DNA of 64,000 nucleotides, taken from the NCBI GenBank assembly GCA_964384375.1, contig CAYLLN010000001.1, positions 154,202 to 218,201 of the forward strand, given 5' to 3'. The position numbers and the translations under genes were made by a program. This stretch comes from CAYLLN01 sp964384375. Its GTDB lineage: Bacteria > Planctomycetota > Planctomycetia > Pirellulales > Pirellulaceae. Positions 20,149 to 29,445 of the stretch are shown here, piece by piece. How positions within the stretch are numbered: the stretch's first letter is position 1; each line of letters opens with the position of its first letter. The notes under the pieces were generated by a model. That model was not told where the DNA came from, searched no databases, and worked only from the letters and a program-made list of their open reading frames with translations.

Positions 20149-21721
20149 AGCCCAGCTCCCTCAGGTTGGACCGGATGGCTTTCTCCAGCTTGGCTGACTC
20201 GGCCAACTGCTGGTTCAGCGTGGTCACCAGCCGCTGCATCTTCTGGTCGAACGGTTCGTCGTCCTCCTCCTGCTCGGCGGCGCCGACGTAGCGGCCGGGT
20301 GTGAGGACGTGGCCGTGGGCGGCGATTTCGTCGGTCGTGGCAGATTTGCAGAAGCCGGGAGCGTCGGTGTATTTCGGCAGCTTGCGGTCCTTGGACAGCG
20401 TGTCGCCTCGCCAGGAGTGGTAGGTGTCGGCGAGGCGCTGGATTTCCTCGTCGGTCAGCTCACGGTGGACGCGGTCGATCAGCTTACCGAGTTTGCGGGC
20501 GTCGATAAACAGCGTCTGGCCGCGGCGATCGCGGAAGCGTCCGTTCTTCTTGCTGCGTGCCAGGAACCAGAGGCAGACGGGGATCTGCGTGCTGTAAAAG
20601 AGCTGGCCTGGGAGGGCGACCATGCAATCGACGAGGTCGGCCTCGATGATCGCCCGGCGGATGTCACCCTCGCCCGACTGGTTGCTGCTCATGGAGCCGT
20701 TTGCCAGGACGAAGCCGGCGATGCCGCTGGGGGTCAGGTGGTGGAGGAAGTGCTGTACCCAGGCGTAGTTGGCGTTGCCGGCCGGCGGCATGCCGAACTT
20801 CCAGCGCACATCCTCACGCAAGCGGTCGCCCCCCCAGTCGCTGTCGTTAAACGGGGGATTGGCCAGGACGTAGTCGGCCTTCAGGTCCTTGTGCTGGTCG
20901 CTGTGGAAGCTGTCGGCGTGGTGCGGGCCGAGGTGGCACTCGATACCACGGATGGCGAGGTTCATCTGCGCCAGTCGCCAGGTCGTGGGGTTCGATTCCT
21001 GGCCGTAGATCGAGATGTCCCCCAGGCGGCCGCCGTGGGCCTCGACGAATTTCTCGCTGCTGACGAACATGCCACCGGAGCCGCAACAGGGATCGAAGAC
21101 GCGACCCTTGTAGGGGGCGAGCATTTCGACCAGGACTCGGACGACGCACTGCGGCGTATAGAACTGGCCTCCTTTCTTTCCCTCGGCGCTGGCGAACTGC
21201 GAGAGGAAGTATTCATAGACGCGGCCGAGGATGTCTTTGCTGCGGCTGGCCTGGTCCCCCAGGCCGATCGTGCCGACGAGGTCGATCAACTCGCCGAGTC
21301 GCTGCTTATCGAGGGCCGGGCGACCGTAGTCCTTGGGAAGCACACCCTTGAGGCGCGGGTTGTCGCGCTCGATGGCGACCATCGCGGCATCGACGAGCTG
21401 GCCAATGGTGGGCTGCTTGGCGCTCTTGAGCAGGTACGACCAGCGGGCCTCCGGCGGTACCCAGAAGACACCGATCGCGCGGTACTCGTCCGGGTCTTCG
21501 GGGTCGGAGCCCGATTTTTTGTCTGCAGTTAGCGCGGCGTGCTGCTCCTCGAAAGCGTCGCTGATGTACTTGAGAAAGATCAGCCCCAGGACGACGTGCT
21601 TGTACTCCGCCGCGTCCATGTTGTTGCGGAGCTTATCCGCTGCGGCCCAGAGTGTGGCCTCGAAGCCGAGGTTGGCTCCGGAGGCGGAGCCGTTGGTCTT
21701 GGCGGATCTGCGTTTAGCCAT
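20138..21721 (-). CDS. hsdM: type I restriction-modification methyltransferase subunit
   Basis: A 527-aa N6-adenine methyltransferase. The N-terminal helical domain (LRNNMDAAEYKHVVLGLIFLKYISD) is typical. The AdoMet motif I FDPCCGSGGMF is at 209-219 and the catalytic NPPF at 288-291. It methylates the host target chosen by HsdS and, with HsdS, forms the core to which HsdR binds. It is the promoter-proximal gene of the seven-gene operon. The first 12 residues are Lys/Arg/Ser-rich and precede the family start, a common feature. Confidence 0.95.
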   Translation of the reverse strand: MAKRRSAKTNGSASGANLGFEATLWAAADKLRNNMDAAEYKHVVLGLIFLKYISDAFEEQHAALTADKKSGSDPEDPDEYRAIGVFWVPPEARWSYLLKSAKQPTIGQLVDAAMVAIERDNPRLKGVLPKDYGRPALDKQRLGELIDLVGTIGLGDQASRSKDILGRVYEYFLSQFASAEGKKGGQFYTPQCVVRVLVEMLAPYKGRVFDPCCGSGGMFVSSEKFVEAHGGRLGDISIYGQESNPTTWRLAQMNLAIRGIECHLGPHHADSFHSDQHKDLKADYVLANPPFNDSDWGGDRLREDVRWKFGMPPAGNANYAWVQHFLHHLTPSGIAGFVLANGSMSSNQSGEGDIRRAIIEADLVDCMVALPGQLFYSTQIPVCLWFLARSKKNGRFRDRRGQTLFIDARKLGKLIDRVHRELTDEEIQRLADTYHSWRGDTLSKDRKLPKYTDAPGFCKSATTDEIAAHGHVLTPGRYVGAAEQEEDDEPFDQKMQRLVTTLNQQLAESAKLEKAIRSNLRELGYGT

Positions 21722-22127
21722 CGGAGAGGGGCGGTGCGGCTCACGGTGCGTCTGGTGCTGGGGGATAATCTACACCCCGCAAGAGCGGTATGCTATCGTC
21801 GGGCTCTATTTCCGGCGGTGGGCGCATGTGACGGAGCCCTTCAGCCGCCACTCGCGCGTGCGCGTGCGAGTCGAAATCTGCCAAAGGGGGCGGGGGAGAG
21901 ACGGACCTCCTACTTTGACGGTCAATTTTTGGTCCGGTCCGGCGCAAATATCCACGTGGGATGGGACCCAAGGCCGGGGGGATCTGGACCAATTTCCGGT
22001 TACCGCGCGCGAGGCCCCATTCACCGCCACGGCCGCGGGCTGCCCTGGACGGTCCGGGAGAGCCATCCGATGCCCCGGAACGCCGTCGGCGATCGTGAGC
22101 ATCCGCACCGCGTCCCATCTGTTGCGG
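21722..22127. other. about 400 bases without a convincing gene, upstream of hsdM
   Basis: This stretch must hold the promoter of the type I RM operon, but I see no clear -35/-10 pair. Two overlapping minus-strand frames of about 120 codons (21741-22118 and 21806-22159) are low in protein-like features. I regard both as chance frames in high-GC DNA. Confidence 0.4.
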
Positions 22128-22343
22128 TCATCGGTAAGTCCTCGCATCGCCCTCGTCAACCAGCTTCAAGATCACCGTCTTTACGGCCGCCGACAGTTGG
22201 TCCCAGCAGGCATCGAGCCGGGCCTTGTCGGGGTCGGTTGCGGCCGCTTTCGACCCCAAATGCAGCGCTAATGCAGCGCTCGATGCCGACTTGCATGTTT
22301 TCCCCGCACTAGAAGCGTAAATTTCGAGTCCCTCGTCGCCCAC
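22128..22343 (-). other. open frame in phase with attR; predicted integrase C-terminal extension in the circle
   Basis: On the minus strand the frame GTG-GGC-GAC-GAG-GGA-CTC-GAA enters from attR and stays open for 64 further codons to TGA at 22128. It contains SASSAALALHLGSKAA, which mirrors SAALALHVGNN near the integrase C-terminus, and the helical segment LDACWDQLSAAVKTVILKLV. The reading phase across the 20-bp core is identical to that of the integrase at attL. Excision would therefore join them into one gene of about 514 codons. Alternatively it is the 3' remnant of a related integrase. It would not be expressed as a separate protein in the integrated state unless the GTG is used. Confidence 0.6.
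22323..22342 (+). repeat. attR: second copy of the 20-bp tRNA core
   Basis: An exact copy of 4257-4276 (TTCGAGTCCCTCGTCGCCCA). It marks the right end of the integrative element. The 112 bases from here to the hydrolase gene show no gene. Confidence 0.85.
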
Positions 22344-22454
22344 ATGGATCGACAGGATTTTTCACGCAATTTGGAAAATGAAGTCGTAGCGGTTCTGCCC
22401 GTGAGACCACTGATCGAACGATGATCGACGTTACGGGCGAAGCAGTCAAAATGG

Positions 22455-24656
22455 CTACTTGAGAAGCCACTTCAAGATTGCTTCCTTATTGTCCGGAACA
22501 TCCCCGAGGAACTCGGTGCCATCCGGCTTGCCGACGGCACTTTGGCCAGCCTCGATGATTGCTCCTTCTATCGTCTCGCCGCCAATCAGGAGTTGGGCAT
22601 CCGTCGCCAGCGAGAGCATGCCGAGGATATCCAGATACTTCGCCCCGCCAGGTAGAAAAGTCGCATCGAGGTAGTCCTTCACGCCATGAAAGCGGAAGCC
22701 TTTGGTGTCGATGGCGATCTTTTTCACGCTCAGGCCATTGCTTTGCGACGCGGCAAGGGCGGCAATCGGTGCGGTGCCATCGAGGGAGACGATACTCACG
22801 CCTTCTGCGTTCTGATCGTCGTACTTGATGAACGCAAGCATCGTCAGCACGTCGTGCGCGCGCTGGGCCACCAGCGAGTGGTTGTAACCGAAGGTGTAGC
22901 CGGCGAACTGACGGCTATTCCCCACCGGACGGTTGCGCGGCGGAGCTTCGCCAGGCGCGAGAAACTCCCCTTGCTGGAACAAGTCGATCCCTGCCACGCT
23001 GTAACCAGCGTCCATGAGCCGTTTGGTATCGGGCGATGGGTTCCCCTCATCGTCGAAAATGGCTGATTTCCCTTGCTCGGAGAGCCAGAGCACGACCTGC
23101 TTCTTCCACTTCTTCGGGTGCAGAAATGCGACAGGTAGTTCTGCGCCGGTCACCTTGTTCTTCAGTAGTCCAGCGAAGCGGAAATAGTCGCCGAGGTCCG
23201 TCTTCTCGGTTTTTTCGAGCTCGACTTCTTCAGCCGCTGGTGCGCCGTGGCCAAGAATCGACTCGATGCCGCCCCCCACGACGCGTTTCCACTCAGCCAG
23301 CGAGGCCGCGTCCTTCGGAGCAAGTGCCGCAAGCTGTTGTTGCGAGTCCTTGTGCCAATGCGTGACCAGTTTGCGTTCAAACTCATCGCCCCCTGCCGGT
23401 TGCGGGTGCTGCACATCCCAGACGGTGATCTCCTCGCGCGGCATCCAGCGATGATCGTCGGCGACCACCGGCTCCTCGAGGCCGAGCTTGAAGTGCTTGT
23501 TGATAAACGAGAAAAACGCGCTGCGGCTCACGTAGTTGTAGTTGTGGCCGAAATGGGTGTAGCTGAAGAGTTCGACGTTTTTAGGAGCCCCCATCAGGTC
23601 ATAGAGCTGCCGCAGTTCGGGAAAGCCCTTCTTCGCCATCTCCTTGGTCCAGTCGTCGGCCGCGGTCAGTCCTTGTGGCTTGGGAGCGAACAGGGCGGCG
23701 AACTCGACGTTGCCGGTATCGACTCGCAAGCAACTTGCGTTCTCGCACGTGCAGCCACCTTGCATAGCCGTCGAAACCATGACGGCCGGAAACGCGAGCG
23801 TCACGCGCGGATCGACAGCGGCAAGCAAAAACGTCTGCGTCCCGCCACCACTAGCGCCCGTGACGGCGATTCGCTCGGCATCGATCTCCGGCAGCGAGAG
23901 GAGAAAGTCGAGTGCCCGGATCGAGTTCCACGTCTGCAGCCCCATTGCCGATTGCAGGTGCGATTCGGCCTGCGGACTGAACAGGCCCCAGTTCTCGTGG
24001 GCGTTCATCTCCGGGCGCTGCTTGGCAAAGCCATGAACCAGTTCGAGCGAAAGCTGTGTGCTGTCGGCATAGCCGAGCATGTCGTAGTGGAACGAGACAA
24101 CTCCCATGCGGGCGAGTTGCACCGGCAGCGGCTGAAGTGGGCTGCGGCCCCCTTCTTCGAAACGCTCCGCCCCTTGCACGATTTCCTTGCGAGTATTGAG
24201 CCGGCCGGCGTCGTAGAAGCGGCCGTTGGCCCAGTGTCCGTGTGGCACCAGGGCACCTGGCACTTTGCCGCTCACGTTCTTGGGCCGATACAAGTTGCCG
24301 GTAACATAGAACCCCGGCATCGACTCGAAAAAGACCTTCTCGACCGTGTACGACCCTTCGTCGATCTTGCCGTGGATCACCACGTTCAACGGCGTCTTTG
24401 TCGGCAGCGGCCAGAGTCCCTGCGACACCAGAATCTGCCGCTTCACCTTCTCCGCCCGCGTTTGCCACTCCTCCTTGGTTTTGGGAACCGCAAACGGAAA
24501 GTAGCCGTTCAAATCCTTGGGAGGCGCTAGTCTAGCGTCCTTCGGTTTTTGCCCTTCCGGCAACACACGCGGCGGCGCGGCGAGCGACGAAGAAGCAATC
24601 AGCGAAACGAAAGTGATGCTCAGCCAACAAGACCGACGAGCAAAGTGGCGAACCAT
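22455..24656 (-). CDS. exported alpha/beta hydrolase (acetyl xylan esterase / prolyl oligopeptidase-like)
   Basis: A 733-aa exported hydrolase. The signal peptide is in residues 1-27 (WLSITFVSLIASSSLAA). The catalytic domain contains the HGHW oxyanion region, the nucleophile elbow GASGGG with Ser269, and HFGHNYNY near a catalytic His candidate. A second, smaller alpha/beta-like domain follows (VVLWLSEQGKSAIFD, GYSVAGIDLFQQG). Such proteins in planctomycetes sit with sulfatases and are thought to deacetylate or cleave algal or plant polysaccharides. The ATG at 24656 places the signal at the very N-terminus; the upstream in-frame ATG at 24770 does not. It lies 127 bases downstream of the sulfatase gene on the same strand. 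Confidence 0.8.
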   Translation of the reverse strand: MVRHFARRSCWLSITFVSLIASSSLAAPPRVLPEGQKPKDARLAPPKDLNGYFPFAVPKTKEEWQTRAEKVKRQILVSQGLWPLPTKTPLNVVIHGKIDEGSYTVEKVFFESMPGFYVTGNLYRPKNVSGKVPGALVPHGHWANGRFYDAGRLNTRKEIVQGAERFEEGGRSPLQPLPVQLARMGVVSFHYDMLGYADSTQLSLELVHGFAKQRPEMNAHENWGLFSPQAESHLQSAMGLQTWNSIRALDFLLSLPEIDAERIAVTGASGGGTQTFLLAAVDPRVTLAFPAVMVSTAMQGGCTCENASCLRVDTGNVEFAALFAPKPQGLTAADDWTKEMAKKGFPELRQLYDLMGAPKNVELFSYTHFGHNYNYVSRSAFFSFINKHFKLGLEEPVVADDHRWMPREEITVWDVQHPQPAGGDEFERKLVTHWHKDSQQQLAALAPKDAASLAEWKRVVGGGIESILGHGAPAAEEVELEKTEKTDLGDYFRFAGLLKNKVTGAELPVAFLHPKKWKKQVVLWLSEQGKSAIFDDEGNPSPDTKRLMDAGYSVAGIDLFQQGEFLAPGEAPPRNRPVGNSRQFAGYTFGYNHSLVAQRAHDVLTMLAFIKYDDQNAEGVSIVSLDGTAPIAALAASQSNGLSVKKIAIDTKGFRFHGVKDYLDATFLPGGAKYLDILGMLSLATDAQLLIGGETIEGAIIEAGQSAVGKPDGTEFLGDVPDNKEAILKWLLK

Positions 24657-24783
24657 GATGGGCTCCAGAAGCACGAACCAAACAACAACCGTTGATCGGT
24701 GAGTGTAGCCACCGGCCGGCGCATAAGCAAAGCGGCAGCGAGGCCAGCTGCGGCCAGCCCATTCACTCAACCCACGCGCCTTG

Positions 24784-26223
24784 CTATGGTTTAGCCGCTG
24801 CTGCCATTTCCATCGCCAGCTTGTCGAAGTGGAACTGTAACTGCTTCACAACTTCCGGATGCTCGGCCGCCACGTTTTTTTGCTCGGCTGGATCAGCACG
24901 TAAGTCGAACAGTGCAGGGCCTGTGCTCGAATCGCCGGTCGCAATGCCGGGAAAATGCTCAGGACCGTACTGCTCCGCGGGGGCGAGGATCGTCAGTCCA
25001 TCCGGCGCACGCGGATCGACCCAGCCCTTCCGGCGATTGTCGGGCCGGGGTGTGCCGCGGGGATGGAGCTTCCACGAACCCATCCGGACGGTGCTCAGAT
25101 TCTTCCCCTGCACGCTGAAGAGCACTTCGTGCGGCGACTTCACCTCGCTCGCGAGCAGAGGCAGAATGTTTTTGCCGTCAATCGTTCGGTCTTGAGGCAC
25201 TTCCAATCCCGCCGCGGCTAACGACGTCGCAAAGAGATCCATCATGATGGCCGGCTCGTCGCTCAAACGCCCCGCGGGAATGTGACCCGGCCAGCGGGCG
25301 ACGAGCGGCACACGGATGCCACCTTCCCAGTTCTGCCCCTTCATCCCGCGCAGTTCCGCGGTCGAGCCGCCGTACCACGGCCCATTGTCGCTGGTGAAGA
25401 GGACGAGCGTTCGCTCGTCGAGCGTAAGTTCCTTCAGTTTCGCGAGCAGCTGTCCTACGGCAGCGTCGAGTTCCGCGATCACGTCGCCGTAAAGTCCCGC
25501 ACCGCTTTTCTTGTAGAACTTTTCCGATGCCGCCAGCGGCTTGTGCGGCATCGCGTGGGGCAGATAAAGGAAGAACGGCTGATCCTTATTCTTTTCGATG
25601 AACGCCACGGCACGCTCGGTATAGCGCCGCGTGAGCGTCGTCTGTTCGACGGGATACTCGGCTCGCTCCTCGTTCTGTCGCAACTCCACCGGCCGCATGT
25701 CGTTCGAGTAGAGAATGCCGAAATACTCGTCGAAACCATGCCTGGTGGGAAAGAACTCCGGGCGATGCCCAAGGTGCCACTTCCCGTAGCAAGCGGTCGC
25801 GTAACCGGCCTTTTGAAACAACTCGCCGAGCAAGAGCTCGCTGGCGGGGATGCCCAGATCGTTCACGCCGCCGTCCGGCGCGGGATTGCCATTCATTCCG
25901 CTGCGGAATGGATATCGCCCCGTCAGCAGTGATGCCCGCGTCGGAGCACAAAACGGGCAGGGGGCATAGAAGTTCGTCAGCCGGGCCCCTTCCGCAGCCA
26001 TGCGATCCAAATGAGGCGTTTTGAACGTCGGATGGCCATAGCAGGCGAGGTCGCCGTAGCCGAGATCATCGGCCAGGATCAATACGACATTGGGCCGATG
26101 TTCGCTCTCGGCCGCGGGTGCATTGGACATGGCAAACACCATGCCGATGAATGTTCCAGCCATGAACGAGGCGAACGTCAAATGACATGAAGAGTTGGTT
26201 GTTGACATGGTTGCACTCATCAT
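24784..26223 (-). CDS. secreted sulfatase, formylglycine type
   Basis: A 479-aa arylsulfatase-family enzyme. A signal sequence occupies residues 1-38. The metal-binding pair is Asp52-Asp53 (VLILADDLGYGD). The sulfatase signature CAPTRASLLTGR has Cys92, which maturation should oxidise to formylglycine (C-x-P-x-R). GYATACYGKWHLG is the second signature and LVLFTSDNGPWYGG supplies further metal ligands. It removes sulfate esters, probably from sulfated polysaccharide in the periplasm or outside. No sulfatase-maturating enzyme is present in the window. Confidence 0.93.
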   Translation of the reverse strand: MMSATMSTTNSSCHLTFASFMAGTFIGMVFAMSNAPAAESEHRPNVVLILADDLGYGDLACYGHPTFKTPHLDRMAAEGARLTNFYAPCPFCAPTRASLLTGRYPFRSGMNGNPAPDGGVNDLGIPASELLLGELFQKAGYATACYGKWHLGHRPEFFPTRHGFDEYFGILYSNDMRPVELRQNEERAEYPVEQTTLTRRYTERAVAFIEKNKDQPFFLYLPHAMPHKPLAASEKFYKKSGAGLYGDVIAELDAAVGQLLAKLKELTLDERTLVLFTSDNGPWYGGSTAELRGMKGQNWEGGIRVPLVARWPGHIPAGRLSDEPAIMMDLFATSLAAAGLEVPQDRTIDGKNILPLLASEVKSPHEVLFSVQGKNLSTVRMGSWKLHPRGTPRPDNRRKGWVDPRAPDGLTILAPAEQYGPEHFPGIATGDSSTGPALFDLRADPAEQKNVAAEHPEVVKQLQFHFDKLAMEMAAAAKP

Positions 26224-26271
26224 GGTTTTCCCAAAGTGAATTGGCCTGATGCCAAGCGAAACGCGGTAGCA

Positions 26272-27597
26272 TTAGCCGACGGCAGCCAGAGTCTCTTTGA
26301 GCAGCGCATCGAGCGGCCCGATCGCACGCAGTTCGTCGATCAATCTGCGGTGGACGAAGATGCGGACGCGCTTCACGTAGTCGTCGAACTGCTGGCGGGC
26401 GAGTGTGTGAATTGCCGGCGAGACTTCGGAGAGCGTGCGATAGACGTTCTCCTTGGGAAAGAACACCTCGACGTTAAACTCGACCTCGCGGCGAACCGGC
26501 GGAGCGTCGAACAGCACTTCGTGCGGCGCGATGCGGCGGCCAAGGCGTTTGCTCGCAGCGGCGGCGAACGCATCGCTGGCGGCGACGAGCCACGAGTACG
26601 GTTTTCTCGCGATTCGCTCGTAGAACTCGCGCTGCTGAAAGTGGCTCAGCTCCGTCAGCCGCTTATAGAGTCGCCGGGACGGGCCAAAGAGGCCGTCGAG
26701 CAGATCGGCAGCCGGAGACTTGCCAGCTGCCGCAACGAGTTGGTCGATCATCGGCTGCTCGGTCAGGCGGAAGAGCTGATCGAGATCGAGTTGCCCGTGC
26801 AGCAAGTAAAACGCCCGCTGGAGCATCGCCGTTGCCGAGCGGACGGCATGATGCCAATAAACCTCGCTGAACATCACGTAGCGGGCAAAGACCATCATCT
26901 CGGCGGCCGTTCGCCCCTTTTCGCTGATTGCCAAGCCGTCCCCCGCCTTGTTCAGGCATAGGCTGCCGATGAGCCGTTGCTGGTCGAAATTGCGGCCGTA
27001 GGGAACACCCGCGTGCAGGCTATCGCGGACCAGATAGTCCATTTTGTCGATGTCGATCGGGCCGCTAAGCATGCTCTTAAGGACGCGTTGCTTGTCGCTG
27101 GTCGCCTTTTCGGAAAGCAACGCCGTCACATCCCGCGGCTGCAGATTCCAGTCGTCGCGGAGCGTATCGGCGAGTTCCCCTTCCAGCAGGAAGCTGTTTG
27201 CGAACAGTTCGTGCGTCGGCACTCCAGGTAGCGCGATGTCCTCGATTGCGTGGCAAAACGGCCAATGCCCCAGATCGTGCAACAGGGCCGCCACAAGGAA
27301 CATCTCGGCATCGCGCTCGTCGATGGTCGCAGCAAAGCGTTCGTCCCCAGCCAGTTGCTTCAAATACAAAAGCGCATTGCGATAGACTCCCAGCGAGTGC
27401 TCCAGCCGAGTGTGGTTCGCCGCCGGATAAACAAGCGATACGAGGCCGAGTTGGCTGATCTTCGCCAGTCGGCGGAACTCCGGACAATCGAGCAGCGACC
27501 GTACGCGATCAGTCAGCGGCACGTCGGTCTCGTGCGGGATGCGCACCAGTCCGCGGCGGCTGTCGAGAGAGCGGAGTTCGGGGAGAGACGACAGCAT
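26272..27597 (-). CDS. HD-domain phosphohydrolase (SAMHD1/dGTPase-like)
   Basis: A 441-aa protein. The HD core is complete: NHTRLEHSLGVY (His67), ALLHDLGHWPF (His107-Asp108, His111) and DIDKMDYLVRDS (later Asp). The N-terminal VRIPHETDVPLTDRV and LAKISQLGLVSLVYP are typical of the YdhJ/SAMHD1 branch that hydrolyses dNTPs or related nucleotides. The C-terminal part is family-typical helical. It starts four bases after the stop of the zinc-ribbon membrane protein gene, so the two are co-transcribed. Confidence 0.88.
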   Translation of the reverse strand: MLSSLPELRSLDSRRGLVRIPHETDVPLTDRVRSLLDCPEFRRLAKISQLGLVSLVYPAANHTRLEHSLGVYRNALLYLKQLAGDERFAATIDERDAEMFLVAALLHDLGHWPFCHAIEDIALPGVPTHELFANSFLLEGELADTLRDDWNLQPRDVTALLSEKATSDKQRVLKSMLSGPIDIDKMDYLVRDSLHAGVPYGRNFDQQRLIGSLCLNKAGDGLAISEKGRTAAEMMVFARYVMFSEVYWHHAVRSATAMLQRAFYLLHGQLDLDQLFRLTEQPMIDQLVAAAGKSPAADLLDGLFGPSRRLYKRLTELSHFQQREFYERIARKPYSWLVAASDAFAAAASKRLGRRIAPHEVLFDAPPVRREVEFNVEVFFPKENVYRTLSEVSPAIHTLARQQFDDYVKRVRIFVHRRLIDELRAIGPLDALLKETLAAVG

Positions 27598-27601
27598 TGG
27601 A

Positions 27602-28291
27602 CTACGTGATCACATCCCAATACCCGCTCATCCCCATGATCAGCCGCAGGATGACCGTCGCGGCGAGATACAGGCAGTAATGCATGGCTGCGGGGCCAAA
27701 GTCGAGTTCCAGGCTCGCCTGGGCGGTGATCGTGCCGAGCAAGACCATGCCTGCCACCGCAGGCATGAGTGCAAGCAGTTCGGGCGCCGACTTGTCGAAG
27801 CCAAAGTACGCAAAGACGAACCAATACAGTCCCCACAATAGCGGATAAACGACCGATGGAGCGATCAGCCGCAGGAGCAGTTCCATTCCTCGGTGTGGGG
27901 CCGCCTCTTGGTCACGCAGGAAGGTGTAGCCCGCGAAGGCCAATGGCGGCGCAAGGAGCACCGAGCCAACCATTGCCATAAACTGCTTGGTCGCTGGGGG
28001 CTGCCAACGCATCACCAGGGCCATCAAGAGCACGACAACGACTGAAGCGACGATGCCGATGATGAGCGGCATCGAGAGGTTCGTTTCCTCGCGAAAGATC
28101 GGTTCGAGGACCGCCTTGCCCGTGCTGTCCTTGGGGCCGGATTGCTCCGGCGCGTGAATGACTACCTCGTCCTTCTTCGACGGGACCTCGATGATCGCCT
28201 TGCACTTGGGGCACGGTCCCTTTTTGCCCGCGAACTTGTCGCTGACTTGAAAGCGGGTCTTACAGCCGGCACAGGTGACATCAATCGCCAT
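27602..28291 (-). CDS. zinc-ribbon membrane protein
   Basis: A 229-aa protein. Residues 8-36 are an MJ0042-like ribbon (CAGC and CPKC). About five hydrophobic helices follow (LIIGIVASVVVVLLMALV, MVGSVLLAPPLAFAGYTF, LIAPSVVYPLLWGLYWFVF, LLALMPAVAGMVLLGTI, YCLYLAATVILRLIMG). The arrangement resembles planctomycete Yip1-like membrane proteins of unknown function. It is translationally close to the HD gene. Confidence 0.75.
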   Translation of the reverse strand: MAIDVTCAGCKTRFQVSDKFAGKKGPCPKCKAIIEVPSKKDEVVIHAPEQSGPKDSTGKAVLEPIFREETNLSMPLIIGIVASVVVVLLMALVMRWQPPATKQFMAMVGSVLLAPPLAFAGYTFLRDQEAAPHRGMELLLRLIAPSVVYPLLWGLYWFVFAYFGFDKSAPELLALMPAVAGMVLLGTITAQASLELDFGPAAMHYCLYLAATVILRLIMGMSGYWDVIT

Positions 28292-28313
28292 AGAAGCAGG
28301 GGCGGAGGAAAGG

Positions 28314-28375
28314 GGACAGAGGACAGAGGACAGAGGACAGAGGACAGAGGACAGAGGACAGAGGACAGAGGACAG
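28314..28375. repeat. GGACAGA 7-bp tandem repeat, about nine copies
   Basis: The unit GGACAGA is repeated almost nine times without interruption and then runs into the assembly gap. The true copy number is unknown, since such arrays collapse or break assemblies. It lies about 20 bases upstream of the zinc-ribbon gene start. Confidence 0.9.
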
Positions 28376-28475
28376 NNNNNNNNNNNNNNNNNNNNNNNNN
28401 NNNNNNNNNNNNNNNNNNNNNNNNNNNNNNNNNNNNNNNNNNNNNNNNNNNNNNNNNNNNNNNNNNNNNNNNNNN
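28376..28475. other. assembly gap (100 N)
   Basis: Exactly 100 N, the usual placeholder for a gap of unknown length. Together with the flanking repeat and the bases 28476-28621, which show no gene, this is the divergent intergenic region between the zinc-ribbon genes at 27602 and 28622. Confidence 0.95.
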
Positions 28476-28621
28476 AAAGTGAGCGCGGACTAGCGAGCGG
28501 TCAGTTTCGCATACGGCGATGGGGCGTCAATACGCGGCCGACCAGCGATTGAAGCATGAGGTAGGCTGAACTAGCATCATAAACGTTCACAGACAGCCTT
28601 CTGACTCCTGGCCCCTGGTTT

Positions 28622-29440
28622 ATGGTCATCAAGTTCCTTTGCCCGAATGAACACCAGCTTAGCGCGCCGGAATCGATGGCGGGGAAGCGCGGGAAGTGCC
28701 CCAAGTGCCAGTCGGCATTCGTCGTCCCCACGCTAGAGGAGCTGGCTGCCGCCGAGGCGGAGGAAGCCGAGGAAGCAGCCACTGCCGCACCAGCCGCCAG
28801 CGGGACGCCGGAGCTTGCTCCGCCGGAAGCAGCCGTGGCAGGCTCCGGCGACTCGGTGCGGATGAAACCTGCGATGGGAAGCGGCAAGGGGTTGCCGGCA
28901 GGCGAGGTATTCGTCTTTCTGTGTCCCAATGGTCACAAGCTGAACGGTCCGCCCAGCATGAAGGGGAAGGCGGGGCAATGCCCGCATTGCGGGGCCAAGT
29001 TCCGGATTCCCGACGACGATGAACCCGAAGAGGATGTTCCCACTGGACAGGCCGACGATGACGACATCGCCAGTGGCCAACTCGAAGGCGAGGCAAGCGG
29101 CGGTTTTCAGTTTCCGTTCGGGCAAATCGGCGACGAAGTGATCGATGCCGCCGTCGAGGAGCCGCTTGCACCACCGCCACCTGGCTCGGCTGGGATGGGC
29201 TACATCTTCGCCCGCCTCTGGGAGCAGCGCGAAGAACAAACCGAAGTCGAAATCTTTCTGACCGAAGGGGAAATCATGTCCCCCGACAAGTTCAGCGAAA
29301 TCCTTTCGAGCAGCGACTACGGCGTGTTCGCCATCCAGGAAGGGGACGGCAATCATTCGGTCACCATCATTCCGTGGAGCGCCGTCCGTCGCGTCGCCGT
29401 CCGCAAAGTCGCCGATTTGCCGGGCGAGATGTTCTCGTAG
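28622..29440 (+). CDS. protein with two MJ0042-like zinc ribbons
   Basis: A 272-aa protein. Two similar ribbon modules are visible: residues 5-37 (CPNEHQL...KRGKCPKCQSAFVVP) and about 99-131 (CPNGHKLNGP...GQCPHCGAKFRIP). In each, the first pair is C-x4-H-like rather than CxxC, so the ligands are probably Cys, His and two Cys. An Ala/Glu-rich linker joins them. The C-terminal half ends in a compact domain (EVEIFLTEGEIMSPDKF, VTIIPWSAVRRVAVRK). The function is unknown. It converges with polA, five bases apart. Confidence 0.75.
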   Translation: MVIKFLCPNEHQLSAPESMAGKRGKCPKCQSAFVVPTLEELAAAEAEEAEEAATAAPAASGTPELAPPEAAVAGSGDSVRMKPAMGSGKGLPAGEVFVFLCPNGHKLNGPPSMKGKAGQCPHCGAKFRIPDDDEPEEDVPTGQADDDDIASGQLEGEASGGFQFPFGQIGDEVIDAAVEEPLAPPPPGSAGMGYIFARLWEQREEQTEVEIFLTEGEIMSPDKFSEILSSSDYGVFAIQEGDGNHSVTIIPWSAVRRVAVRKVADLPGEMFS

Positions 29441-29445
29441 CTTCG

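Noticed and set aside
21741..22159. Two overlapping frames upstream of hsdM
   Set aside because: Both are Arg/Pro/Gly-rich with no ribosome site; they look like chance frames.
28314..28375. Tandem GGACAGA array as a CRISPR
   Set aside because: 7-bp units without spacers; no cas genes in the window.
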